A DNA stretch of 38,015 nucleotides from a virus. The DNA is taken from positions 1 through 38,015 of IMG/VR virus record IMGVR_UViG_3300043783_000025, one strand, 5' to 3'. The position numbers and the translations under genes are program-made. Below, piece by piece: positions 29,862-35,569 of this stretch. The stretch's first letter is position 1; every line of letters starts with the position of its first letter. The notes beneath the pieces are model-generated. The model made no database searches. It was given only the letters and a program-made list of their open reading frames with translations, and was not told the origin of the DNA.

Positions 29862-29876
29862 TTGACAATTGTCGAA
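29848..29876. promoter_or_regulatory. Tandem operator-like sites over both -35 boxes
   Basis: Two adjacent copies of the pattern TTGAC-N4-GTC: 29848-29861 (a perfect TTGAC-N4-GTCAA inverted repeat) and 29862-29876 (ending GTCGAA). The repeat period is 14 bases. Across their junction runs a 14-base perfect palindrome, TTGTCAATTGACAA (29855-29868), which holds both -35 boxes. A second palindrome, GACAATTGTC, lies at 29864-29873. Dimer binding here would block both promoters. The small helix-turn-helix protein at 29899 is the likely binder. Confidence 0.6.
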
Positions 29877-29890
29877 TGATTGCCTACCAT
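29862..29890 (+). promoter_or_regulatory. Rightward early promoter
   Basis: -35 TTGACA (29862-29867), 17-base spacer, -10 TACCAT (29885-29890). The predicted start falls at about 29896-29899, at or next to the ATG at 29899. The mRNA would therefore have almost no leader, and no ribosome-binding site is visible ahead of the ATG. Confidence 0.7.
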
Positions 29891-29898
29891 TTCGGCCT

Positions 29899-30045
29899 AT
29901 GGCACTGAAGCTGACCGAGGACCTTAAGCGGAAAATGCTGCGCTGGCGAGAACTTGGCATTCCGGACGCTGAAATTGCGCGTCGCGTTGGCAAGAGTCGG
30001 GAATGGGTCGGCCAGGCGCTCGGGCGCAAGAACGGGCGTAAGTGA
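29899..30045 (+). CDS. Small helix-turn-helix regulator candidate, 48 aa
   Basis: A 48-codon gene, too short for most gene finders. Residues about 20-42 (GIPDAEIARRVGKSREWVGQALG) read as a helix-turn-helix: helix, tight turn at the glycine, and a recognition helix. The basic ends suit DNA binding. It is the first rightward gene, directly downstream of the tandem operator-like sites, and probably translated from a leaderless mRNA like lambda cI from its maintenance promoter. Its stop overlaps the methyltransferase GTG (GTGA). A role as repressor or switch of the divergent operons is inferred. Confidence 0.65.
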   Translation: MALKLTEDLKRKMLRWRELGIPDAEIARRVGKSREWVGQALGRKNGRK

Positions 30046-31007
30046 CCACTTACGCTAACCGCTGCATGATCGGCGACTGCCGCGACTCGATGCGCCAGAT
30101 GATCGCCGACGGCGTGCGCGTGCAGATGTGTGTGACGAGCCCGCCGTATTGGGGCCTGCGGGACTACGGCTCGCCTGGTCAGATCGGCCTTGAGCCAACC
30201 ATCCGGGATTACGTCGATGCGATGGTCGGTGTGTTCGGCTTGGTGCGCGAGCTGCTGGCCGATGACGGAACAGTCTGGCTCAACTTAGGCGATTCCTACG
30301 CGCAAGTCGGCGGTCCTGGCTGGCAGGGAAAGAAAGAACAACGCGCCGATCGTAGATTCACCCTTGTGCGTGACACCGTTCCGATGCGCGAGATTGGCAG
30401 GAGGCCTCCCGACGGCTTGAAACCTAAGGATCTCATGATGATGCCAGCGCGCGTTGCTCTGGCGCTGCAGTCCGATGGCTGGTATGTGCGGCAGGACATC
30501 ATCTGGCACAAGCCCAATCCGATGCCAGAGTCCGTGACCGACCGCTGCACCAAGGCGCACGAGTATCTTTTCCTGTTGAGCAAATCGGAGCGGTACTACT
30601 TCGACGCCGATGCGATCAGCGAACCAGTCAACGGTAACGCGCACAGTCGCGGCAATGGCGTCAATCCCAAAGCCGCTGTTGGCGAAATCGGCCGCGAAAA
30701 GCAGAACGCGTCTTTTTCCGTTGCAGTGCGCGAACTGGTCTCGCGCCGTAACAAGCGTTCGGTCTGGACCATCGCCAGCGACCCGTACTCGGGTGCCCAC
30801 TTCGCCACATTCCCGCCCGCACTGGTCGAGCCGTGCATCCTGGCCGGCTCACGTGCAGGCGACGTCGTGCTCGATCCATTCTTCGGAAGCGGCACCGTGG
30901 GCGAGGTCGCGCAGCGCCTGGGACGCAAATGGATCGGCTGCGATCTGCAGAAAGCGTACGCACCGCTACAGGCTCGCAGGACGGCGCAGCAAGGATTCGA
31001 GCTGTAG
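30042..31007 (+). CDS. DNA methyltransferase, N4-cytosine/N6-adenine type
   Basis: A 321-residue SAM-dependent enzyme starting at GTG 30042. Motif IV is TSPPYWGLRDYG (residues 32-43), where SPPY favours N4-cytosine but also occurs in N6-adenine enzymes. Motif I is DPFFGSGTVG (278-287) near the C-terminus, so the motif order is IV then I, as in the beta class. No restriction endonuclease is adjacent, so it is an orphan enzyme. Protection of phage DNA from host restriction is the usual role. The target site cannot be read from the sequence. Confidence 0.88.
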   Translation: MTTYANRCMIGDCRDSMRQMIADGVRVQMCVTSPPYWGLRDYGSPGQIGLEPTIRDYVDAMVGVFGLVRELLADDGTVWLNLGDSYAQVGGPGWQGKKEQRADRRFTLVRDTVPMREIGRRPPDGLKPKDLMMMPARVALALQSDGWYVRQDIIWHKPNPMPESVTDRCTKAHEYLFLLSKSERYYFDADAISEPVNGNAHSRGNGVNPKAAVGEIGREKQNASFSVAVRELVSRRNKRSVWTIASDPYSGAHFATFPPALVEPCILAGSRAGDVVLDPFFGSGTVGEVAQRLGRKWIGCDLQKAYAPLQARRTAQQGFEL

Positions 31008-31017
31008 CGTAAACCGG

Positions 31018-31060
31018 TTGACTGTCCCCGTTGTCAAGGCGGACACTTCAGGCGGATAAT
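31018..31060 (+). promoter_or_regulatory. Second rightward promoter with TTGAC/GTCAA inverted repeat
   Basis: -35 TTGTCA (31031-31036), 18-base spacer, -10 GATAAT (31055-31060), in the 157-base gap after the methyltransferase. An inverted repeat TTGAC (31018-31022) and GTCAA (31033-31037), 10 bases apart, overlaps the -35. The half sites match those at 29848-29876 but with wider spacing. Predicted transcripts would have a leader of about 98 bases before 31165. Confidence 0.5.
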
Positions 31061-31164
31061 CCGGGTAGCGGGGACGCAGGGACATCCGGCCGGCCGCCGT
31101 CGGACTGCCCTGAACGGTCCTTACCTGCTTACCCGCCCGCTTTTCGGCTTTCAGGGAGTCGCCC

Positions 31165-31356
31165 ATGTCCAGCCTTTCGGCTCTTCCCGTCTTCATCCCC
31201 GGCCGCCCGTACACGGCGCTGGCCGATCGACCGCGGGCTTTGCATCTTCTCCGAGTGGCTGAGTTCCTGTGGGACGACGCGCATCCGGAGCCGGCGCCGG
31301 GCGAGCGGGCCCAGGCGTTTGCGGTGATGGCGCAGCGGCTGGGGGTGGCGGCGTGA
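31165..31356 (+). CDS. Small hypothetical protein, 63 aa
   Basis: Preceded by an AGGGAG ribosome-binding site. The protein has a short Pro-containing N-terminus (LPVFIPGRPYTALADRPR) and two helices after it (ALHLLRVAEFLWDDA and GERAQAFAVMAQRL). It comes before the HNH gene and overlaps its GTG (GTGA). No domain is recognised. Confidence 0.55.
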   Translation: MSSLSALPVFIPGRPYTALADRPRALHLLRVAEFLWDDAHPEPAPGERAQAFAVMAQRLGVAA

Positions 31357-31844
31357 GCACCTACAGCGAGAAGCTACGCGATCCGCGGTGGCAGCGGCGA
31401 CGGCTGGAGAAGCTGCAGAAGGCGGATTTCCACTGCGAGAGTTGTTCCGATGGGAAATCAACCCTGCATGTGCACCATCGGATTTATCGCAAAGGTGCTG
31501 ATCCTTGGGAGTACACGGACAAGGAACTTGTTGTGCTGTGCGAGTCCTGCCACGACGATGAACACAGGACCGAGCAGCTCATGCGTGAAGCGATTTGCGC
31601 GGTTGATCGACATTTTTACGACCCCAGCATCGTTACACTTCTCGTTAGCGGCTACTGCTTAGCGACTCTGCCGCCATATTTCCGAACTCGGGCGCACGTC
31701 GAATTTTTCGTCGACATCGCAAGGAAACTATCCGAAGAAGGCGAGAGAGACGAATTCTTCCTTGCCGGCTTTATGGCCGGATCGGGCCTGCCCTCGGCCG
31801 ATCCGTACAAGGCCGCGATAGCCGAAGCGGTCGTACTTCCATAA
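31353..31844 (+). CDS. HNH-type protein
   Basis: A 163-residue protein from GTG 31353. The N-terminus YSEKLRDPRWQRRRLEKL and the following C28-x2-C31, LHVHH (H41, H42) and LCESCHDDEH (C63, C66, H67, H71) are the HNH nuclease core with a structural zinc. The C-terminal half (about 75-163) is a helical extension without a known domain. Many phages carry this short HNH type near replication or packaging genes. It may be a free-standing homing or recombination nuclease; there is no intron nearby. Confidence 0.8.
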   Translation: MSTYSEKLRDPRWQRRRLEKLQKADFHCESCSDGKSTLHVHHRIYRKGADPWEYTDKELVVLCESCHDDEHRTEQLMREAICAVDRHFYDPSIVTLLVSGYCLATLPPYFRTRAHVEFFVDIARKLSEEGERDEFFLAGFMAGSGLPSADPYKAAIAEAVVLP

Positions 31845-32696
31845 ATGCCAAACCGCTACGTGCGCGACGCCTGCTTGGACAGCGACCACTACCATGCGGT
31901 CGGTCTGACAGGCAGGCTGGCATTCCTGGAGCTGCTGCTGAACTGCGATGACTTCGGCCTAGTGCCGGTGCATCGCGTCTTCCTGCAGCGCAAAACGACC
32001 GTGTTCGTCGGCCTGAGCCCGGAAGCGATCGGCGCTGAGCTGCTGTCCATGGACCAAGCGGACCTGATCCGCTGTTACACGGTCGGATCGAGCCCATTTG
32101 CCTACGTTCCCCGTAATGGCTTTGTCATCCGTGCAAAGCGCCCAAAGTATCCGCTCCCCGATTTTTCAGCACCCCACAACCGCACAAGATTCAAAGAGTT
32201 AGCGGAAATCTGCTATGCACGTGCGCTACACATACGCCCGACTTCGACTTCGACTTCGACTTCGACTTCGACTTCGACAGGTAAAGACATGTCGCCGTCT
32301 CCAGCCAGCGGCCCGGAAAATCAGCAACCGGCCGAACTCGAGCTGGCCCTGGCGGGGCCCCAGTCGGCCGCTTTGGCCGACTGCCCAGCCGACGCAATCC
32401 TGCAGCTTTTCCAGCGCGTGATCCCGGAAAGCCCGCGCACCGTGATCCTGAACGAGCGCCGGCGCGCCGCCCTACGGCTTCGATGGAAGGAGCTCGCCAA
32501 GATGCGCGGCTATGTCACGCGCGCGCAGGGTCTGGCGGAGTGGGAACGCCTGTTCGAGTTCTGCCGAGAGTCGGCTTTCCTAATGGGCAAAACCAAGCCA
32601 TCGAACGGCCACCGCCCGTTCGAACTATCGATCGACTTCCTGCTGCAACCTGCTCGCTTCATCGACACCATCGAGGGCAAATACCATGGCTCGTAG
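31845..32696 (+). CDS. Replication initiator-like protein (lambda O-like architecture)
   Basis: A 283-residue protein that follows the HNH stop directly (TAAATG). The N-terminal 115 residues look like a winged-helix DNA-binding domain of phage replication proteins (RYVRDACLDSDHYHAV, LAFLELLLNCDDFGLV, FVIRAKRPKYPLPDF). A (Thr-Ser)6 linker at about 133-144 leads to a C-terminal helical domain with LRLRWKELAK and SIDFLLQPARFIDTIEGKY, often seen in helicase-loading partners. There is no phage helicase or polymerase, so it likely recruits the host replisome. Confidence 0.7.
   Translation: MPNRYVRDACLDSDHYHAVGLTGRLAFLELLLNCDDFGLVPVHRVFLQRKTTVFVGLSPEAIGAELLSMDQADLIRCYTVGSSPFAYVPRNGFVIRAKRPKYPLPDFSAPHNRTRFKELAEICYARALHIRPTSTSTSTSTSTSTGKDMSPSPASGPENQQPAELELALAGPQSAALADCPADAILQLFQRVIPESPRTVILNERRRAALRLRWKELAKMRGYVTRAQGLAEWERLFEFCRESAFLMGKTKPSNGHRPFELSIDFLLQPARFIDTIEGKYHGS
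32241..32276 (+). repeat. Six ACTTCG hexamers inside the replication gene
   Basis: Six perfect tandem copies of ACTTCG encode the (Thr-Ser)6 linker. The unit is in frame, so slippage would change linker length without breaking the gene. In lambda-like phages, origin repeats lie within gene O, so this could also be part of an origin; the flanking 32160-32215 region is somewhat AT-rich. Confidence 0.9.
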
Positions 32697-33144
32697 ACCA
32701 TACGGACAGACGGCGCAGAACCCATTCATCGCACCCGATTCGCAGTACCGATGCGCAGTCCCGGATTGCACCGCTCACGGCGTATGGTCGCCTACCCTGA
32801 ACGGCTCGATCTGGTACTGCCGGCAGCACTCCGATCCAAAGTTGCCGGATCCGCCACAGCGTTGGGAGCCAAATGGGCGGGAACGCACGTCGGCGGAGAT
32901 TTTGGCGGCGCGGGCCACGCTTGCCGATTTCGCCGCATCGGGGGCGATCCAGCTCGAGCCGCCCTCAGACGCGTGGTGGCATCGCCTTCTCCAGCGCTGG
33001 CGCGACGGTGAGCAATTACTCCTGGTGCAGCGCGAGATGGTGACGCGCGCGTGGAGCAACTCCGGCCGCCCATCCGACTGGACCCCGCCCGACATCGAAG
33101 CCCAGCTTGAGCGCGAAGCGATCCAAGCCGAGGGCGTACCATGA
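32686..33144 (+). CDS. Zinc-binding hypothetical protein, 152 aa
   Basis: Starts inside the end of the replication gene. The N-terminal 50 residues have C23-x4-C28 and C45-x2-H48, a likely zinc finger (YRCAVPDCTAHG, then WYCRQH). The rest is helical (SAEILAARATLADFAAS, then WWHRLLQRWRDGEQLLLVQREM). It could be a DNA- or RNA-binding accessory of replication. No family name is known to me. Confidence 0.6.
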   Translation: MARRPYGQTAQNPFIAPDSQYRCAVPDCTAHGVWSPTLNGSIWYCRQHSDPKLPDPPQRWEPNGRERTSAEILAARATLADFAASGAIQLEPPSDAWWHRLLQRWRDGEQLLLVQREMVTRAWSNSGRPSDWTPPDIEAQLEREAIQAEGVP

Positions 33145-33368
33145 CCGAGGACTGGAACGAGAAGCCACCCAATGCGGCTGAGCTTCGCACTGCGCGCCGC
33201 CTTCAAAACTTCGGCGAATCCAACGAGCCAGCGGACTGGCCGCGCAGCGCTCGTCTTTTCACTGCCGAGCAAGAGGATCACATCCGAGAGATGATCGAAA
33301 AGGCCGTCGATGCAGCGGTCGAGGAGTTGCGTGACCGGATCGAATCGGCGCTTGGGATGCGCCCATGA
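33141..33368 (+). CDS. Small hypothetical protein, 75 aa
   Basis: ATGA overlap with both neighbours. An acidic N-terminus leads to a helical C-terminal half (about 42-72, AEQEDHIREMIEKAVDAAVEELRDRIESAL) that could form a coiled coil. No signal or membrane segments. Function unknown. Confidence 0.5.
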   Translation: MTEDWNEKPPNAAELRTARRLQNFGESNEPADWPRSARLFTAEQEDHIREMIEKAVDAAVEELRDRIESALGMRP

Positions 33369-33484
33369 TTCTGCTTCGCATCCTGCGCTCCTTCCGCCGC
33401 TGGCGTGAGCTCGGCTGCTCCCGCCGCGTCGCGCTCGAGGCCGCTCTGGTGTGTGCCAAGTTCGACGCGCCCAGGCCCAGATGA
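33365..33484 (+). CDS. Basic micropeptide, 39 aa
   Basis: A 39-codon frame starting and ending in ATGA overlaps (33365-33368 and 33481-33484). Arginine-rich with an amphipathic helix (MILLRILRSFRRWRELG). Coupling to both neighbours is the only support. It could act as a small nucleic-acid or membrane-binding peptide; this is speculation. Confidence 0.45.
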   Translation: MILLRILRSFRRWRELGCSRRVALEAALVCAKFDAPRPR

Positions 33485-33651
33485 ACGCATTCCAGCTCGA
33501 GCAGGTACGCGCCGACATCCTGCACATGGTCGAATTCATCGATCGGCTGCGCGAACACGGCGCCACCGAACAGCAGATGCAGGCGGTGCGCGAAGAGGTT
33601 GCACGCCTGAAGATGCGCGCTGCGATTGCTGTGGCTGCGGACACGCGCTGA
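33481..33651 (+). CDS. Small coiled-coil protein, 56 aa
   Basis: From ATG 33481 (ATGA overlap) to a TGATG overlap with the nuclease gene. Nearly all helical with heptad character (QLEQVRADILHMVEFIDRL and EQQMQAVREEVARLKM). Perhaps a dimerising partner of a neighbour. A longer frame to 33451 is open but less well placed. Confidence 0.5.
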   Translation: MNAFQLEQVRADILHMVEFIDRLREHGATEQQMQAVREEVARLKMRAAIAVAADTR

Positions 33652-33932
33652 TGCGCCACCTTCACCGCGTCGACGCCAATCAAGCCGCCATCGTCGAAGC
33701 CCTGCAGCGCGCCGGCTGCACGACGCTGAGCCTCACGTCGATCGGCCAGGGCTGCCCCGACCTGCTCGTCGCCCGCGCTGGCGTGAACTACTTGCTGGAG
33801 CTTAAGGCCGACAGCGAGCTCGCCCAGTCGCAGATCGCATGGATCAACGCTTGGAACGCGAAAGTCCACGTTGTGCGCAGCGTCGACGAAGCCCTCACCG
33901 CAGTGGGCCTGGCAAAACCTCCGAACCGGTAG
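33651..33932 (+). CDS. VRR-NUC-like nuclease
   Basis: A 93-residue protein with the compact PD-(D/E)xK core: CPDLLVAR (P36, D37), then YLLELKAD with E50-x-K52, and Q61 in the following AQSQIAWINAW helix. The first helix has E16. Stand-alone VRR-NUC proteins of this size occur in phages and can act on branched or nicked DNA. It lies near the replication gene, which supports a DNA-processing role such as junction resolution. It starts at the TGATG overlap at 33651. Confidence 0.75.
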   Translation: MRHLHRVDANQAAIVEALQRAGCTTLSLTSIGQGCPDLLVARAGVNYLLELKADSELAQSQIAWINAWNAKVHVVRSVDEALTAVGLAKPPNR

Positions 33933-33938
33933 CGCAAA

Positions 33939-33957
33939 GGCGGATATCATTTCCGCC
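33939..33957 (+). promoter_or_regulatory. Hairpin just before the 33959 start codon
   Basis: GGCGGA (33939-33944) pairs with TCCGCC (33952-33957) around a 7-base loop, and the GTG start follows after one base. The left arm includes the only ribosome-binding-like sequence (AAAGGCGG). The structure could hide or reposition that site. No T-run, so not a terminator. Confidence 0.4.
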
Positions 33958-33958
33958 C

Positions 33959-34219
33959 GTGACTCCGCCACCGGCCCCGCTGCACACCTTCGGCGAAATC
34001 GCGGTCATCATCGACCACACGACCACGCACCGGCCGTTTTCCTCGCGCGAGTTCATCTTCCGCGTTCGCACGCCATCGAAGGACAGTTCCCTGGTCAAGG
34101 TCTACCGCATCGAGATCCTGGACGCCGAAATCGCCGACATGACCGAGCGCCAGATCGCCGAATTCCTGCTGCGTGGTCCGCGCCGCAAGTCGCTGCTTTT
34201 CACCTACCGCGAGCCCTGA
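33959..34219 (+). CDS. Small beta-rich hypothetical protein, 86 aa
   Basis: GTG 33959 is chosen because the reading frame upstream overlaps the nuclease gene. The protein has strands FGEIAVIIDHTT, REFIFRVRT and VKVYRIEILDAEI and a helix (MTERQIAEFLLRG). No family is recognised. The unusual hairpin before the start may control it. Stop overlaps the next ATG (TGATG). Confidence 0.5.
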   Translation: MTPPPAPLHTFGEIAVIIDHTTTHRPFSSREFIFRVRTPSKDSSLVKVYRIEILDAEIADMTERQIAEFLLRGPRRKSLLFTYREP

Positions 34220-34416
34220 TGCCGCTGCGCTGCATCGGCTGCGGCGAACACTTCGCATCCGGCGAGGCTTTCGACCTGCATGCCACCGGCAAACGTCGAC
34301 CGGAGCGCGACGCACCAAAGCGCTGCCGCACGCCGGAGGAAATGCGCGCCCTCGGCATGAACCAGACGCCTGGCAACCACGCCTGGCGCATGAAGCCGCG
34401 CAATGGCAGCCGATGA
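34219..34416 (+). CDS. Small zinc-finger protein, 65 aa
   Basis: C5-x2-C8, H21 and C36 form a C2HC-like pattern (LRCIGCGEHF, FDLHATGKR). The C-terminal half is basic (PERDAPKRCRT, NHAWRMKPRNG). This is a recurring phage zinc-finger type whose C-terminus often carries TPEEM and MN-x-TPG segments. Probable nucleic-acid binder; no direct evidence. Confidence 0.6.
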   Translation: MPLRCIGCGEHFASGEAFDLHATGKRRPERDAPKRCRTPEEMRALGMNQTPGNHAWRMKPRNGSR

Positions 34417-34540
34417 GATCATCATCGCCCTCACCGTCGGCGCCATCGCCGTCTTCGGCATCGCCGTCCTCGTGCTCGTGGCGATCTGGCTGCCGCCGTT
34501 TCTTCGCCGAATATGGGAGCGCGATGACGATGAAGAGTGA
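34403..34540 (+). CDS. Single-span membrane protein, 45 aa
   Basis: Overlaps the preceding gene by 14 bases. One membrane span at about 6-30 (IIIALTVGAIAVFGIAVLVLVAIWL), then PPFLRRIWERDDDEE. The basic then acidic tail suggests a cytoplasmic C-terminus. The stop overlaps the GTG of the next gene (GTGA). Function unknown. Confidence 0.6.
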   Translation: MAADEIIIALTVGAIAVFGIAVLVLVAIWLPPFLRRIWERDDDEE

Positions 34541-34755
34541 CCACTTGCGCGTCCGAGTCAATGGGCATAGGCTTCGCGCCTACCGTCAAAAAAATCTTAA
34601 GCCAAATGCCAGAACGCCATCGTGGTGAACCGCTGTCCAAGTTCATCGGCAGGTTTGTCGGCAGCAAGCGCGAGCAGAAATACCCGATCAAGCAGCGCCT
34701 TGCGATCGGTTATTCCGAAGCGAGACAGCAAGCGAAGAAGGAGCGTCGAGCATGA
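34537..34755 (+). CDS. Small conserved basic protein, 72 aa (start uncertain)
   Basis: From GTG 34537 (GTGA overlap) to ATGA overlap at 34755. The body, EPLSKFIGRFVGSKREQKYPIKQRLAIGYSEARQQAKK, has the KYP-x-KQRLAIGYSEAR pattern I recall from phage proteins of unknown role. The first 20 residues look unlike the rest, and an internal ATG at 34609 is another possible start. A 34-codon frame from 34524 overlaps in another frame through a run of seven A (34588-34594). Confidence 0.55.
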   Translation: MTTCASESMGIGFAPTVKKILSQMPERHRGEPLSKFIGRFVGSKREQKYPIKQRLAIGYSEARQQAKKERRA

Positions 34756-34937
34756 GCAAGCGTGACGAGCGCGGCGAGTCGCGCGCCCAGCCGAACCAAC
34801 GGTTGCCCAAGGGCCACTTCACGGATGACGGCCTGAGCGAAGGCGCGCAAACCGGCTGCGTGCGGCGCTCCCCCGACGCCTACCAAGGCCCGCGGCCAGA
34901 AGGCGGCGAGTCGTCCATGCCGAAGGAGAAGAGCTGA
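34752..34937 (+). CDS. Small hydrophilic protein, 61 aa
   Basis: ATGA overlap at the start, TGATG at the end. Very polar (MSKRDERGESRAQPNQRLPKG) and Gly/Pro-rich, so probably disordered. No family. Confidence 0.45.
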   Translation: MSKRDERGESRAQPNQRLPKGHFTDDGLSEGAQTGCVRRSPDAYQGPRPEGGESSMPKEKS

Positions 34938-35203
34938 TGCCACGCGACCAGGCCGGCCGGCCGCAGGAAACCCTGAAGATGCCAGCCGCCAGCAAGGTGG
35001 CTCCGGATTCAACGGCCACGTCCGCCCATTGCCCGCACTGCTCCGAGCACCGCGACCGCTTGGACACGATCGAAAAGCACCTGGGCCTTACCCACAAGGC
35101 CGATGGGATGAAATCCGAGGACCAAGCCGGCAGCGGGAAGACGGAAAGCGCCGGCAAGGTGACGGAGAAGGCTGGCGCGAGTTACGGGCGGAAACGCCAT
35201 TAA
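34937..35203 (+). CDS. Small zinc-binding-like protein, 88 aa
   Basis: TGATG start. C32-x2-C35-x2-H38 (HCPHCSEH) followed by HLGLTH resembles half of a zinc finger; the tail is Lys/Glu/Gly-rich and disordered-looking. Probably nucleic-acid or protein binding. It is the last gene before the structured 35204-35568 region. Confidence 0.5.
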   Translation: MPRDQAGRPQETLKMPAASKVAPDSTATSAHCPHCSEHRDRLDTIEKHLGLTHKADGMKSEDQAGSGKTESAGKVTEKAGASYGRKRH

Positions 35204-35269
35204 AACCGGGGACAGACAGTGGGGGGCCACTACCACATCAACCGGGCCGCGAAAATCGATTCTGGGCGG

Positions 35270-35288
35270 CTTCCTGGCCTCCAGGAAG
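35270..35288 (+). promoter_or_regulatory. Hairpin covering a ribosome-binding site
   Basis: A perfect 8-bp stem, CTTCCTGG (35270-35277) with CCAGGAAG (35281-35288), closes a 3-base loop. The right arm contains AGGAAG, the only ribosome-binding-like sequence for the ATG at 35291. The hairpin would block initiation unless opened, for example by a protein or upstream ribosomes. Confidence 0.5.
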
Positions 35289-35290
35289 GC

Positions 35291-35569
35291 ATGTACAGCG
35301 TCCCACAGACAGCGCACAGCGTGCGTACTGCGGCCGGTAAGGGGTACATAGCCACCCAACCCAGTGCCCTGTCCACGCGCACTGGAAATCATTCCGCGCC
35401 GTCTAGCGCTCGCCGCACCGGCCTGAACCGCAAGCCGAAGCGAGCCCTGAAGCCAGTCGAGATCCGCGAGGTCTTGGCGCTTGTGAAACTTTGCGTTTCA
35501 CAGCGCCGTCCTCATCTTCGGCGAATGCACGATATTTCAATCACTTGGGGACGAACGAGCAGGTTCTGA
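35291..35569 (+). CDS. Possible protein of 92 aa, uncertain
   Basis: An open frame from ATG 35291 that ends in a TGATG overlap with the GroES-like gene, the operon's usual junction. Composition is basic (SSARRTGLNRKPKRALKPVEIREV), and no domain is recognised. A GTG at 35219 would extend it to 116 residues. The alternative is that 35204-35568 is a non-coding structured region; the start lies inside a hairpin context and another strong hairpin lies within the frame. Confidence 0.35.
   Translation: MYSVPQTAHSVRTAAGKGYIATQPSALSTRTGNHSAPSSARRTGLNRKPKRALKPVEIREVLALVKLCVSQRRPHLRRMHDISITWGRTSRF
35476..35507 (+). promoter_or_regulatory. Strong 13-bp hairpin upstream of the GroES-like gene
   Basis: GGCGC-T-TGTGAAAC (35476-35489) pairs with GTTTCACA-GCGCC (35495-35507) with one bulged T and a 5-base loop TTTGC. 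It is among the longest near-perfect stems I noticed. It lies 62 bases before the ATG at 35569. No T-run follows, so rather than a terminator it may be a processing site, stability element or protein-binding site. Confidence 0.5.

Noticed and set aside
32775-33971. Leftward 398-codon frame across 32775-33971
   Set aside because: It is antisense to six tightly coupled rightward genes with recognisable zinc and nuclease motifs; the composition is atypical.
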